This document shows, one piece after another, positions 1 to 12,600 of a stretch of 64,000 bases of DNA (within the stretch, counting starts at the first letter, position 1; every line of letters starts with the position of its first letter). The stretch spans positions 1 through 64,000 of the forward strand of contig JAIPMN010000467.1 of NCBI GenBank assembly GCA_020650975.1, in the 5' to 3' direction. Made by a program: the position numbers and the translations under genes. The notes under the pieces are model-generated. The model was not told where the DNA came from, did no database searches, and saw nothing but the letters and a program-made list of their open reading frames with translations. This DNA comes from Apostichopus californicus (Eukaryota; Echinodermata; Holothuroidea; Aspidochirotida; Stichopodidae).

Positions 1-1069
1 ATCGAGGTTGCAATAAATACTAAAAACAATAAAACCACACAACAAGAAATTTAGCAAAATAATCTTCATGTATAATAATCTAAAGTCATTTCACTGAATT
101 TACACAACAAGCATATGGCTGCCTCTCACAAGCATTGGTTAGGCCGTAAAGGAAATGCTCCATTTCAATTCCCGTACGTGGAAATTAAACCTAGTTACCG
201 TTACATGATCAAATTTTTATATAACATACCGAACACAATAATCCGAAGTTTGTATTTTTCCCGCCTCAAATTTCTACAAAAAGTCGACATTTTGTTTAAA
301 CACCACCCGCCATAAAAGAAAAGTTTATATTTAAAAATTACTTCTGAGACAAAAAAAATCGGTTTCAAGAATGTAAGTCGCAATTAATATATTGAAGAAC
401 GATATAGCGTATCAAATTTCCTGAAAATCGGAGAATATAGACGATAGTTGAAATGATGTAATCGAAATTTTGAGATAAATTATATCGAAATTATGAGGTG
501 ATTTTATAGAAATTCTAAAAAGAAATGAAGAAAAAGTTTAACAAAATACAATGATAGTTTGAGAAAGTTCTAGAAAAAGTGTGGAATTTTTGAGAAAAAC
601 ACCCGTCAAACCTGTGAGGAAAGAACTGAAATTCTGAGATAAACTAGTCAAAATTTGGAGATTGAAATTATTAAGTTTTCATGTCCCATCTAGGCCACCG
701 TAGCATAATCAAAAGTAAAATTCTTTATGGCGAAGATACCCAAAATGCAATCGGTTTTCTTTCTCCCTCTTTACCCCCTTCCTATACCTACCCACCTGTT
801 GGTGATGTAGTTTGCTTTTGACTTCACAGAGGACAAAGTGCGAGACATCGTGATATCGCCCAGACTTCAAAATGGGCTCCGCCGTACTTTCAATATTTAT
901 CTATTCCGAATGCAAATTGTTTGCGCTTCAAACCCATGCGATAAGAAGCGAAATCTTAACCGACGTCAGAATTTTTATCCCCATTAAAAACCGTTATATT
1001 TTGTTTGCCCAGGAACTGACGTTGAACCTTACCCTGGATAAATTGCCGTGCAGAGGGCACTGTAATGTA
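1..1069. other. Intergenic, no gene seen
   Basis: AT-rich DNA with only short open frames that have no codon-level resemblance to known proteins. The missing first (signal-peptide) exon of the downstream sulfamidase gene could lie here or further upstream, but I could not recognise it. Nothing else stands out. Confidence 0.5.
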
Positions 1070-1077
1070 ATCCCAAA

Positions 1078-1195
1078 CAGAGCCGTATACGGCTCTGATC
1101 CCAAATAGAGTTCCTTTACAGAGACGGCTCTGATCCTAATCAGAGCCGTATAGAGTCTCTATATACGGCTCTGATCCCAAATGTAGAGTTCCTTC
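1078..1195. repeat. Palindrome and hairpin cluster around AGAGCCGTATA
   Basis: A perfect 20-bp palindrome, CAGAGCCGTATACGGCTCTG, occupies 1078-1097. It is followed by further copies of CGGCTCTGATCC and of CAAATAGAGTTCCTT or close variants. A second, looped inverted repeat lies at about 1139-1173 (arms CAGAGCCGTATA and TATACGGCTCTG). The phrase ending in GGCTCTGATCCCAAAT occurs twice. The pattern suggests a small foldback element or tandem expansion of a palindromic unit. I do not recognise a family. Confidence 0.7.
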
Positions 1196-1670
1196 ATAAA
1201 GGAACTTTAAACACAAAAGAGGTCCTTGTTAAGGGAATTTCCCTTTGACCTATCACGTTTATTTAAATATAACTGAAGATCATATGTACAAAATATACTT
1301 ATGGTAATGGTCGGTCGTTCATGTGCCAACTCTTGCAAAGAATGAGGTTGAACTCCATGAAACATATATACGACATTATTCATTCCGGTTGTAGATTATG
1401 TTGGGTTAGTAGGCCGGCGGGGAATGGGGAAGGGTTCTCATAAAAAGTATGGAAAGGCTGATCCACCTATTTATAGACAATCATTGTCCCTAGCAATGCC
1501 AATTAAGTACTGACAGTGTAATTTTTGTAGAAATTCAGTTTCTCCAAGATGTTTAGTCTAGAAAACATAATAGAACCAGAAATACTCGTAAGCAGTTTCA
1601 TATGGGACAGACATATCAAACTTTTGTCCACAGCGTGCTAAGGTACACCACATTGTACTGAAGGCGTTCG

Positions 1671-2410
1671 ACACAATACGCTGATGATATCTCTTGGGCA
1701 TCAACTGGTCAGCATATACTGCAAGATATCGAAAAACGAGTTTCTGAGAAACTGACAGGAAGGAATCTGAAAATCAATTGCACAAATACTGAGAAATTTT
1801 CAATCACAAGAAAAGGAAATGAAAGTTGGAAGTAGTGTAAATATGTTGGAAGCTTGCTGGGGACCGAAGAAGATATTAACCGAAGAATTGGTATAACCAC
1901 AGTGCTTTCAACACACTGTCAAGTATTTTCAAAAGCAAAAACATAAGCCGAAACATTAAGTTTAGGATTTTCGAGGCTTTATTAAAGAGTATTTTTTTGT
2001 ACAATTGCGAACTGTGGGGCACAACGAAGGATCTTGATCGCAAAATTGACACTTTTCAAAGGAGACTACTTCGTAATAGTTTCAACATTAGATGGACCAA
2101 TAACAATTGGTTATCAAACGATGAGCTCTACAATGAAACCAACCAAACACCTTGGTCATCCATAGTCGCACATAGAAGGTTGAGATTTTTCGGTCATGTA
2201 GCAAGACTCCAGGAGGACGCTCCAGCAAAGGTTGCTTTAAGAGAAGCTTTGAGACATACTGCTAAACCAGTAGGAAGGCCCGTGACTACCTTGCTTGGAA
2301 AAATAAAGTCGCAATTTAAGGACGTTAACATTAACAATTTCGAGGAAGCAATAAACCTTGCACAAGATCGTGATACGTGGCGGAGGTTAATCACTGAGCA
2401 TGTCGGATAG
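1671..2410 (+). mobile_element. Non-LTR retrotransposon (LINE) fragment, C-terminal half of reverse transcriptase
   Basis: Reading the + strand, about 1674-1850 encodes YADDISWAS, the catalytic YADD box of a LINE reverse transcriptase, followed by a stretch ending in a stop codon near 1835. After at least one frame change near 1940 the frame continues to a stop at 2410. This last 137-residue part carries YNCELWGTT, FQRRLLR and RRLRFFGHVARLQ, which match the conserved W-rich/GHVAR region after the polymerase domain in many invertebrate LINE ORF2 proteins. The endonuclease and fingers parts are absent, so this is a 5'-truncated, decayed copy. The clade cannot be assigned by eye. Confidence 0.85.
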
Positions 2411-2704
2411 ACAAGACTCTACTTACTACTACGCCACCTGTGGTCCGTTTGGCGTTCGATACTTTTTGGCGTTCCATATGATGAGCTCATCACCTTTTAA
2501 TAACATTGAATTCGCAAGGTAAACACCACTTATTCACGCAATGGAACTTAAGGCTTCTATATTTTGTTTCTTCATATGCATTAATTGTCTCAATGGTCAA
2601 AAAAGGTCTTCGCACTCCCGTAAAGATCGAAATGTGTTAGTTATTATTGGTAAGTAGTTTCCAACAGACTTAAGAGACAGACTTAAAGAGACAGACTTAC
2701 GAGA

Positions 2705-2889
2705 CAGACTTACTAAACTAAATCTACCTTGGTTCACGCTTACCCAACGGAATGCTTTGCCATCAGACATTGTGCATGTACCTCGTATAGACTGTTTCAA
2801 AGACAAGCTTACTAACTCTTTTTTTTATCTAATACTTATACTGCTACTCATACTTTGTAGCGCTCGGTTGGCATTTCCTCTTGTAGGAT
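2705..2889 (+). mobile_element. LINE 3' end fragment (CR1/Jockey-like C-terminus)
   Basis: The + strand frame contains PWFTLTQRNALPSDIVHV followed by CFKDKLTNSF and a stop at about 2889. This matches the usual ORF2 ending of CR1/L2/Jockey-type LINEs (consensus F..R..WN.LP..VV.....FK..L). Immediately upstream a unit close to GAGACAGACTTA is repeated three times (about 2672-2712). Only the last 60 or so codons remain. The element is different from the fragment ending at 2410, whose C-terminus is of another type. Confidence 0.65.
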
Positions 2890-2967
2890 CTTTGCCGACT
2901 TAACCCATTCACATTCGACGGTGATGACGTAGGACTAGTTCCACGAGACATGTAAAATAATGTGCGG

Positions 2968-3335
2968 GGTAGTGGCTATTGACCCGGCCGCCGGGCCTAT
3001 AAGCCCCGCTCGCTATTCACCCGGCTGTAGATGGTACCATGGAAGTTGTGCACAGTCCTGGGTCTCATATAAATTTACTGTGTAGGCCTACGTACGTACG
3101 TCAGGCAGGGCAAGCGCATGTGTTCAGTAGGCCGGGCTATTAAAGTCTGCAATTGCCTGCGCTGCGGATCATCAGCGGCGATCGACCCCCACATAAACAA
3201 ACGCAATCGCTATTCTCCCGCGCCATTCATTTCGGCAGCCGGGTCGATAAGCCACACTGTTCGCTATTCACCCGGCGACCGGGCCGATAAGCTCCGCTCG
3301 CTATTCACCCGGCGGCCGGGTCAATAGGCCCCACC
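2968..3335. mobile_element. Non-autonomous inverted-repeat DNA transposon (MITE), Mutator-like by its 9-bp target duplication
   Basis: The ends form a 28-bp terminal inverted repeat: 2968-2995 begins GGTAGTGGCTATTGACCCGG, and the reverse complement of 3308-3335 begins GGTGGGGCCTATTGACCCGG. 25 of 28 positions agree. The element is flanked on both sides by the same 9 bases, AATGTGCGG (2959-2967 and 3336-3344), as expected for a target-site duplication. Inside are repeated GC-rich blocks (CGCTATTCACCCGGC three times) and no transposase frame. A 9-bp duplication is typical of Mutator/MULE elements; that assignment is inference. GC content is clearly above the surroundings. Confidence 0.85.
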
Positions 3336-3344
3336 AATGTGCGG

Positions 3345-3741
3345 ACAACGGGATTGTCTGCATGCATTCAGTCAGTAATGCGTTAAATCAAAACTTGTTA
3401 CATATCAGTAGATTAAAGCAAGATATAGTAGTAAAACGGTATTGAAATTTCGAAGAAAAGGCCTAAAGCAGGTAATTATTTAGTTTGGCAGTAGAAAACA
3501 AAAAGCACTGACAATTTTCTGCCAGTATAGACACATCCTTCCTTAAATCAAGGAAATACCAGTGGGAATTTGACTTCAGCAAGTATCGATTTGTTTTTGT
3601 GCACTTGCACTTTTGAGCTTTGAGCAAGTGGCTAAAATTGCGAAATTCTATGTCTGGATATATATTTTATATGATTGATGACAGAAAATAGGACTTTGAT
3701 ATTAATTGATCTAATATTTAATTCCTGTTTTTTTATTGTAG
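3345..3741. other. Non-coding, ends in the splice acceptor of the sulfamidase gene
   Basis: No gene is seen. A short segment at about 3484-3530 (GCACTGACAATTTTCTGCCAG) resembles part of the foldback element at 22852-23065. The stretch ends in a pyrimidine-rich acceptor (TTTTTTATTGTAG), so at least its 3' part is intron. Confidence 0.5.
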
Positions 3742-6700
3742 CTGATGATGCTGGTTTTGAGACTCAAGTTTACAACAACACAGTCTGCAAGACACCCAAT
3801 CTTAATGCTTTAGCAGCTAAGAGCCTTATATTTAAACATGCCTACACCTCTGTGAGTAGCTGTTCTCCAAGTCGGTCGGCGATACTCACTGGACTACCAG
3901 AGCATCAAAATGGAATGTATGGTCTTCACAATACGTATCATCACTTTGAATCATTTGATGAAGTTCAGAGTCTGTCGAAGATATTAAACAACTCAAATAT
4001 ACGAACAGGTTTGTTATTATGTTTATTACCTTAAATTTGATTGGTCTTTTTTACTATTATTGCATTACCAAAAGCCTTTTTTTAAGAATAAATCAAACTT
4101 GAATATAACGTTATCAGTCAAAATAAGTTTTATCAGAGCCAATTAGGTGCAATCTAGGCTCTCAAGAAATTCTACCTATTTCCAAACATTGGATTTTGTA
4201 AAATGGTCTCAAATATCAGGGATCAATTATGTGTCATAACAATTAGCATATGACATGTGAATATTGTATTCATCTGAATTCCCTTCCAAGATTATGTATG
4301 CTGTTCACTTGTGGAAGAAATAATAAAATTTTATCTTCACAGGCCTTATCGGGAAGAAACATGTTGGCCCAGAAAGTGTCTATCCATTTGAATTTGAATA
4401 TTCAGGAGAGGATTATTCCATACTTCAGGTGGGGAGAAATATCACCAAGATGAAAGAATTGACACAGAAGTTCTTTCAAACACAAGATGAGAGGTATATA
4501 AGAAAACACTTAAAACAATTTGTGATGCTAAGCTCGACTCGTTTTATTCAGTGTCGGTGCTATTGTGTAGGTATATATGTGTGTGTGTTCCTTCATAGGT
4601 GTTATACAGAAATTTACTGTTGCCACCCCTGTAAAGTATCCTTAAAGGGTGTGATGACTCGCGCACAAAGAAACGTCTCATGCCGGTAATCTGACCTAGT
4701 TTCGAATGAGGTGTACCAGAAGTGTTAGACACCACCATCGATCCCAGAAAATACACACACAGCTTGCTACGTTCGGTAATCAGACAATAGTGTACAGTGA
4801 ATACATACAGCTACGGTCAATACCCACATAAGATAACAAGGTATCACCTTTTTATTACTGTCTGCATTTTGAAGCGACAAGAAGAAAACTTCACTTGCAA
4901 GCGACGGAAAGTTAACTTTTACAGAGCGCGGCAAGCGGATTGGGCCGAGTCTTCAATGCCTTTAAGCTGTTCTTTGTTTGTCTCTTTCTAACATTTACAG
5001 ACAAAGAACAGAAAATTCATTCAAATATTAAACTAGGTAGTTCCTGATGCATTAATATGCTTAGAAAATACTATCTACAGATCTTGAAGACTGTTCTTGT
5101 GCTTCAGATTTGCCTCATAACTTTGATACTTGGGACCACCCAAATCCTCCATCTTGTACTGCCCTTCGTTCCTATCATTTAGTCTGCTTCTTATTGTTGT
5201 AATACAGCTAGGCTTTTCCTTTGTGATGAGAGCTTTTCATGTTTTTAAAGATACTTTGTATTTCTGCAGGCCGTTTTTCCTTTACATTGGTTTCCATGAC
5301 CCTCATCGATGTGGCCATACCTATCCAGAGTATGGTGCTTTCTGTGAAAAGTTTGGCAACGGAGAAGCAGGAATGGGCACTATGCCAGACTGGAAACCGG
5401 TCCTCTACGACCCAAAAGATGTCATTGTTCCATATTTTGTACCAGACACACCCATAGTTAGGGAAGAGTTATCCGCTCAGTATACTACAATAAGCCGCTT
5501 AGATCAAGGTAAGAGAAGAAAGGACTAAAAGCAACAAACACTCATCTACTCAAAAATTGGATGTGTTACTAACTGTATGAAAGATTGGATCTTCTGCAGA
5601 GTCAAACTGCCTCTGAAGAAGATCCATCCAGTATAAAAACCTCATATATACAGTGAGCAGACTACTAAGCAATATGCGTCACCCCCCTCCCCCCACACCC
5701 TCCCCCAAAAAGTCTCAGACATCACTCCTTTAAGAAAAGTTTCATCATTCATTCAGAGGCCACAAGCTATAGATATGTTCATGCCACTGTGATGATTGTG
5801 GCTGGCCACTATAAGCCAAATTTCAACAAACCTATTCACTTTGGATACAAATTTTGATAAAGTAGATTGATAAGGTAAAACATTGTGTTGAGTTGCTCTT
5901 TTGAGTGGCACAATTATTGAATGTGCCCTTATAAACAAACAAACAAGCAAGCATTTGTAACTGCTGTTGCAGGCAACACCTCTTGAGTGCTCTTCAATTG
6001 TTTATAATATCTTAACCAGGATTGACAAAGCAACTGCTATGTGAACACACAGGAAAATTTCATTTTAATATAAGGCGTTAATAGTTTTCACTCTAGAATA
6101 CAGAAACGTTGCACAGTTATTCAACATTGTTTATTTCAGCTGCTCCTCGGTCGCCTTGTTATTGATTTTTACATTTCCAGTTATAAGACATTTCGATGAT
6201 TTGCCATGTTGTTATTGTTTACTTTTCCAGGAATTGGTCTTGTACTTAAAGAATTAGAAGCAGCAGGTTACAGTGACAATACTCTGATATTGTACTCCTC
6301 TGACAATGGTATTCCATTCCCCTACGGCAGGACAAATGCCTACGAACCCAGCACCATGGAGCCGTTGCTGGTGTCCTCACCACTCACGAAAGACAGAAAC
6401 GGACAAACCACAGAAGCATTCGCTAGCCTGGTAGATATAGTACCAACCGTGCTGGACTGGTTTAACGTCTCTTACCCAAGTTATCACATTTTTGGGAAAA
6501 CTAAAGTTGTCGAACTGACGGGGAAGTCTTTACTTCCACTTTTGCACGAGGAACCAACGGAGGGGTTCGACAGAGCCTTCATGAGCCAAGACCTTCATGA
6601 AATCACAATGTTTTATCCGATGAGAGCACTGCGTACACCAACCATGAGACTCATACACAATCTGAATTTCCGGATGCCCTTCCCGATTGATCAGGATTTT

Positions 6701-7015
6701 TATATCTCAGGTACCTTCCAAGATATTTTGAACAGGACCCGTGAGGGCCAGCCCTTACATTGGTTTTCAAACCTTCAAAAATACTACAACAGGCCAGAAT
6801 GGGAGTTGTTTGATCTCAAAGAGGACCCACAGGAGACAAGAAACGTGGCCATGGAGGAGCAATATTCTGTGATATTGAAAGACATGAAACTGCAGTTATT
6901 AAACTGGCAAAATGTGACCTCTGACCCCTTCATCTGTGCCCCATGGGGTGTCCTTCAAGATGCAGGGGCTTACAAATACAACCACCAGTGTATGCCTTTG
7001 GATAATGGACTCTAG
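3742..7015 (+). CDS. SGSH: N-sulfoglucosamine sulfohydrolase (heparan N-sulfatase, sulfamidase), first exon not in view
   Basis: Lysosomal enzyme that removes the N-sulfate from terminal glucosamine during heparan sulfate breakdown. Exons: 3742-4008, 4343-4493, 5270-5508, 6231-7015 (stop TAG); all introns are GT-AG and the phases fit. About 480 residues are encoded, and with a missing signal-peptide exon this approaches the roughly 500 of vertebrate SGSH. Visible motifs: metal-binding ADD at the start, the sulfatase signature SSCSPSR (Cys codon 3861-3863 is the residue converted to formylglycine; Arg 3873-3875), [25 protein letters not shown] (Asp-Asn, 6302-6307) and the SGSH-specific [15 protein letters not shown]. 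Key residues are all intact, so the gene looks functional. The first exon should end in G (phase 1) and lies upstream, probably outside the window. Identification is by remembered similarity to human SGSH across the whole length. Confidence 0.97.
4641..4925. repeat. Dispersed repeat, copy A, in an SGSH intron
   Basis: About 285 bp that match, in inverted orientation, 59473-59802 in an intron of the three-finger gene. Shared stretches include GCCGGTAATCTGACCTAGTT, TGTTAGACACCACCATCGAT and ACTGTCTGCATTTTG. Copy B has an extra block of about 45 bp. No coding capacity or clear terminal repeat is visible, and the class (SINE-like or MITE-like) is unknown. Confidence 0.85.
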
Positions 7016-7545
7016 AAAGTTAGGTAGAAGCATTTAAAGTAAGAACAGTGTACATTATGTATGTACATATATGAAGTGGGAAGTAATGTTGAGGGGGGTT
7101 ATGGGAGGGAGAGGAGATTAAATTGGTTCAGTATATGAAGTTCTTCCTTAGTACACTAGTCAACAGTCACTCACAAGAAAATGGTCATTTATTCGTCAAA
7201 GGTGTTAGGTATTCCAGATCTTGTCAAATGTGGTAGGTATTCCATATCTTGCCAAAGGTGGTCTTAATTTTGTATCTCATGTAAGTAATCCACTATGCAA
7301 CGTTTTGTACCAGTCATTACAAGGAAAAGTGTAAGGAATTCCACAGCAATTAAATTGTGTTTTATATAATTGAAGGCAGAGTTTAGTACAGAAATATTAT
7401 TCATGTTGGCTGATTCTTACTGGTAGGTGACGTTAGACTCAGTTGAGTAGTTACCCAGTTTTGTGGAGCTCATCAAGTTGGAAATCTAGAAGAAAATTTA
7501 GTGCATAAGATACATGATAGTTTAATAATCAAAATGATGCTTTTA

Positions 7546-7551
7546 AATAAA
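7546..7551 (+). terminator. Candidate polyadenylation signal for SGSH
   Basis: AATAAA 531 bp after the SGSH stop codon, in an A/T-rich setting. Other AATAAA copies occur further downstream (for example near 7951 and 8421), so the site actually used is not certain. Confidence 0.4.
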
Positions 7552-8675
7552 ATATATAAAGAAAATCAATCAAAAAAAAAATCTGTAAAGATATATAACA
7601 AACTTCCAATATTTCATTGATGTTCTCTTTATTATTGTCTGTCTTTTTATACTTGCTTAACAGTGTGATATTCAAATTCTAATTCTCTTTTATTCTTTTA
7701 ACATCATTAAATCATTCATAACTTCCACTAGGAAGCACAACAATTTTAAATGGTGTCAATTGAAAAATGATTCTGTGGTAATGCCATATATTTTTTACAC
7801 TGAGCAACTTGCTCGGACACAAACGGTATTTCTTATTAAAAATAATGACTTTGTTCTTAGACTTGGGTGGCTTTCCAAAAATCCAGTTGTGCATAATGGA
7901 ACTTACACTCTACAAACAATCAGTTAATAATATTTATATATGAATTTTTGAATAAACAGCAAATATAGGCCATGCTGTTTAAGAATTCAATGCCCTAATA
8001 GGAAGAAGTGTCTTTGTGCAATGTATAGTTATACGTTTGGTATCCTGTTGAAAACACGGAAAGTATTTCATTCTCTCAAGAATGCATGAGACATCGAAAT
8101 GTATAAACCCTTCTTGTTGACAAAACAGAAACTTAAAATGATTTTGTAATAATGAAAATAATGACAAAAACTTTTATTCGTTAACACCATCATTCAGCTG
8201 CAAAAACCAAGTTGTGAAGAACTTGAATTTTTGTTAGCAGATTGGATGAACTCTGAATCACAACTAAAAAAGAAAAAAGGCAACTTTCTTTTACACCATC
8301 ATTTCCTAGATTATCTTTGCAAGGATTTTTATTACACTGCCCATCTGAAAATCAGTTTGTCTGTAATTCAAGAAAACATGAAAGTTGTTGATATTGTAAA
8401 CCATTGGAACAAATATATGAAATAAAGTAAATTACCCATATTAAATAGATGTGTACATTAAAAATAAAATTTAATTTTTCTTAAACAATTACAGTAGATA
8501 AGAAATAATTCACAAGAAAAATATTTCAATTATGTTAACGCCGGTGCCTTTCAATCATAAGTTCAATCATGAGTTTGAGTCACTCCAGATTAATGTATGT
8601 CGTCCAGTTACAGATTTGATGACAATTGACAATTCATAATCATGGACGTCAAATATGAATCTATGAGACTGACTT

Positions 8676-8771
8676 CGGTCAGCTTGCGGCTTTGATAAGC
8701 CAATGAGGCTTCTTCCCGAGTTCCTGCTTGCAGGACGATCTAAAATACATACAATACATACATACATACAA
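8676..8771 (+). mobile_element. Probable non-LTR retrotransposon or SINE 3' end with ATAC-repeat tail
   Basis: A GC-richer segment (CTTGCGGCTTTGATAAGCC, CGAGTTCCTGCTTGCAGG) runs directly into a short (ATAC)n tract ending near 8771. A unique segment ending in a short tandem repeat is the usual 3' architecture of several invertebrate LINE/SINE families. Family not identified. Confidence 0.45.
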
Positions 8772-9605
8772 AATGTCATGCTGGGCTCAATTTTTCTACT
8801 CTGGAATCGATAGTTGCACAGCTAACATAAATTTCCGTTGTCATATTTTTACTACAGCCAGGATCAACTGTGTCATACATACTAAACAAATTTGTTTCAA
8901 TACTAGTTAGTTACAAAATAATTCACACCTCACTAGCACGTTAGTAATTAAATCCAAAAGCAATGGCAGGAAAGCTTCGTTCTAAAGAAAATTGAGACTC
9001 CATGGGTCTGATAAATGTCCATTGCATCAGTGGAGCTATTAAGACACTAAATTGTAGAAATAACAGCCACTATTGATAAGCAGTGTAATAGAGGTGCAAT
9101 GGCAGTATGGCAGTGCCACTATGAATGACTCCGAACTGGTCTGGGTTACCCTGCAAAAATCATTTTGATCCATTCAAATTTAAGAATTAGTCTGAAAGAA
9201 GGGAATCTTATGGTAGGACGTTGCAAACTTTGAGACTAATATACGACATGGTCCAGAAAATGTCATCTGTAGCAATTTCACATTTGGTTCATAAAGATAC
9301 TGTAATATGATGGTGCCAAGTTGCTTCCATTGAACGACACACCAACTGTACAATTCAAGCAGCTCTAGTCATCTATACATAAACCCAATGTTCAATCGCC
9401 TAGCTACCTATATCTGTAAATCTGTCTGAGTGTGGAGGATGCTACCAGAGTTTCTATTCCTAACGAATCACATTTGAGTGATCTTCTGTCACCATGGATA
9501 CCATACAGTCTGCTCCTATGACTTCATATTTCGATGTTGTGGTCTTCAAGCTGATGCAACTATTTTGTCCATCGACGACGACGACATCTCCTTTGGATGA
9601 GTTGG

Positions 9606-12600
9606 CTAGTCTCCTTTCAGTAGTTTGCTGTATTCTTCCTGTTCCTTTTCTCGATATGAACTTTTTACGGTCATCCTCTTCAACTGTCCATCCCTGCCAA
9701 TAAAAAATTGAATATAAAAATCAACAATTCAGTATAAAAATTGTTTCCTTTGACTCTTTATCTTCTTCATCTAGGCAATATATTTTGCCAGCATGTGAAA
9801 GAGCTCAGGACCAGCTTGATCGCTTACATTCAGTTTCCATGGTAACAAGAACAAAGACTGCAAAGCTGGATCCTCAAGAGCATGTAAATTGCTATAAAGC
9901 TTTTAAACCAATCACCATATTTAACCTACATGCACAGGGGTATAGTATAAGAACTCTCTAAAACACTAAGGAAAAAATCATATTCTATTTCCCAAAGATA
10001 TTAAAGCTTCCCCAAATATATCAAAGCTTTAAGGCAGATGCTTGCTTTTGCAATGTAGCAACTCTAACCTTGCATACATATACACTAGAAAATGACTGAT
10101 AAATTAGTAGCTTGTGGATTTTGGTAATACAAGAGATCTTATATACTTCTAGACTCTGTTCCTACTCACACCAAACCAAAACAAATGACAATACACCAAG
10201 GACTACGACACTTTAAAGTAGACGTACCTGGGTCTGATCTAATTTGCATTTAAGAAGCAGGACAGAGATGTTCTTGTTTAGCTACTACTGTTCAGACTAA
10301 TTGCCAGCTAATTGCACCGGTCTAGAATGGAAGATGTTCATACCATCGTCACACAGAGGGCGTTAACCAGGAACTGCTCTGAGATTATTGTTAAGTATTG
10401 CTAAGCCAGATAGAAATGAAATATGACTTCACATCTTGCAGCCACATTGATTGTAAATAGGATCAAACTAATTAATTCATCTACTATCACACAAGTTTTA
10501 CCCAATGTATGTTCGTTACTAGTATCATGACAATAAATGGTATCATAATATTTTGGCCACATAATTAATGTAATTAAAACTAGTCATGCTCACCATAGTA
10601 AGTCCACAAGGCCTCCCTGGCTAGCAATCTCTGCCTTTACTCTGTTGGCAAATGTCACTGCATCTTCTCCGTCCTGAAAATTGTAAACAATGAGAGAACA
10701 AAAACAGATCTGTTATAACATTGAAACCAAAGAGGAGAGGCTTCATCTTGCTAATTAAGCAAAATGATGTCACTGATTGCAAAATTGCTACATGATACAT
10801 TACAAAAATTACATGAAACTGTTTTTGAGATACATTAAGGGTATTAGTAAATGTACTAAAATGACACTGACATCTCACTTTGAACCCTCCCACTACCCCC
10901 TCTCCCTCCTCCCCCCTCCAAGACCCAGTGAGGCACGAAGGGGATCACTATTTAGCCCTCCCTTCCCCTCCTGGCAAAAACAATAAAACTGTCACTCAAC
11001 ATATGATTTCACACATTTCATGATTCTTACCTTTTGATGCTCAGGTGGAAGGTACCATATGTCACAGACAACAGACCAGCTCGTCATAATCTTGATCAAG
11101 TATCTCACGAATGAGTCTTGACTGCTGTTCCAGAAAGGATCGCAGAATCTTGGATCATACTGGAAGAAAATTATTCACTCCAAATTATGTATAACATGTG
11201 CAAACCCTGGATATTCCAATTTGCAGTAAGCATAAAATCCCATGGATTGGTGACTCAAGAGCCCTTTAGAACTGATGTGATAATAAGAAATCCACACTTT
11301 ACAACAAACATTTACCAACTTGTGTTAAAAAATTTCCATCATGAAGTATTTTCATCTGCTTGAGTGTTTTGGGCTATTTCTTGCGACATACGCTAACTTC
11401 GGTACGATAGCATCTATTTCTTAACATGGAGAATGAAAGTACTTTTCGTCTCAGATCTCTAAGGTGGTCAAACATTCTTATGAATGATCCTGCTAGGGCA
11501 CTGTTTACATGAATTGTGTTACACTTTGCAAAAAGAGCAAATTTTGAGGAGTTTTGAAGTATTTGCTATCATTGACATGATTTTGGGCAAGGATTTTTGG
11601 AATCCCACTGGATGAACGAGTTGTATCTGTGCTACAGTCGCTTTGGTCAAACTTTAAATGTTGAGTGATTGGCTTGTGAACAGCTCTAGTGGAGTAACAG
11701 TGGATATTTAGTGCTTGAACAGCTCTAGTGGAGTAACAGTCGATATTTAGTGCTTGAACAGCTCTAGTGGAGTAACAGTGGATATTTAATGCTTGAACAG
11801 CTCTAGTGGAGTAACAGTCGATATTTAATTGCATTCTTTTACATTCAATCATCAAGAGGAATGAAATGAATCAGAAGTCACAACCTCAAATAAGCAGGAG
11901 TCGCCTCTCTTTCCTGAATCAATTACTCATCCAAGCCAAAGAAATAAATATATAAATAAAGTTTGACATTCATTACACTATTAAGTATAATAGATCAAAA
12001 TGCTTTGTTGGTATTAATGATTATAAAATGGCATTAAACGATATCTTCTCTTCCTTCACTAATATGAATTTATTTCTTTTGTTTTTTTAAAACAAATTTT
12101 GTTTTGTCAATATGATTTTTTTTTAGAGTAATCCTAATATGCATGATATGTATCATACTGATCTATATAAGATTTATGGATACTTTCCACTTACTTTCAT
12201 TGCAACTGGATAAATCACACCACCGATTTCAAAGCTGCCTTTTTTAAACATCATGACAGAAGTATTATTGATGCAAGTACCTTTCGAGAGAAAACAGAAA
12301 AGAAACATGAGGCTATTGACAGTTTGTCATGGTATTACCACAGAATGCGTCCGGCACTTAATAGTGAAGTTGAACAGGACACAAATGCATGATACGGTTT
12401 GATACTGAGGCAAAGTTTGATCAAATCCAAGTGTATTCATGATAAATTGGTTTCAGATTCAATTGTGTGTTGCCCAATCACTGGTACAGTTGTGTATGGG
12501 GTAACAGCACAATGTGTACAGTTTTATAGCATTCCACTTGATTTGTGTGGAAACATCTTTGAGTTATCCTCCAACCTGTCCAAAAAGTCAAGAACTAAAA

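Larger units (their letters stand above)
7016..9605. other. Convergent intergenic region and 3' UTRs
   Basis: Lies between the 3' ends of SGSH (+) and the GPAT gene (-). It probably holds both 3' UTRs. Reverse-strand polyadenylation hexamers (TTTATT on the + strand) occur near 8173 and 8325. No further gene is seen. A probable retroposon tail is listed separately at 8676-8771. Confidence 0.5.

Noticed and set aside
872-1108. 78-residue open frame beginning MGSAVLSIFIYSE as the SGSH first exon
   Set aside because: It has no donor in the required phase after a leader-like segment and no similarity to the SGSH N-terminus.
3675-3741. An ATG upstream in frame with the SGSH exon that would extend it to about 22 more residues
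   Set aside because: The segment is a typical pyrimidine-rich intron end with an AG acceptor at 3740-3741, and the encoded residues do not resemble an SGSH leader; splicing from an upstream exon is more likely.
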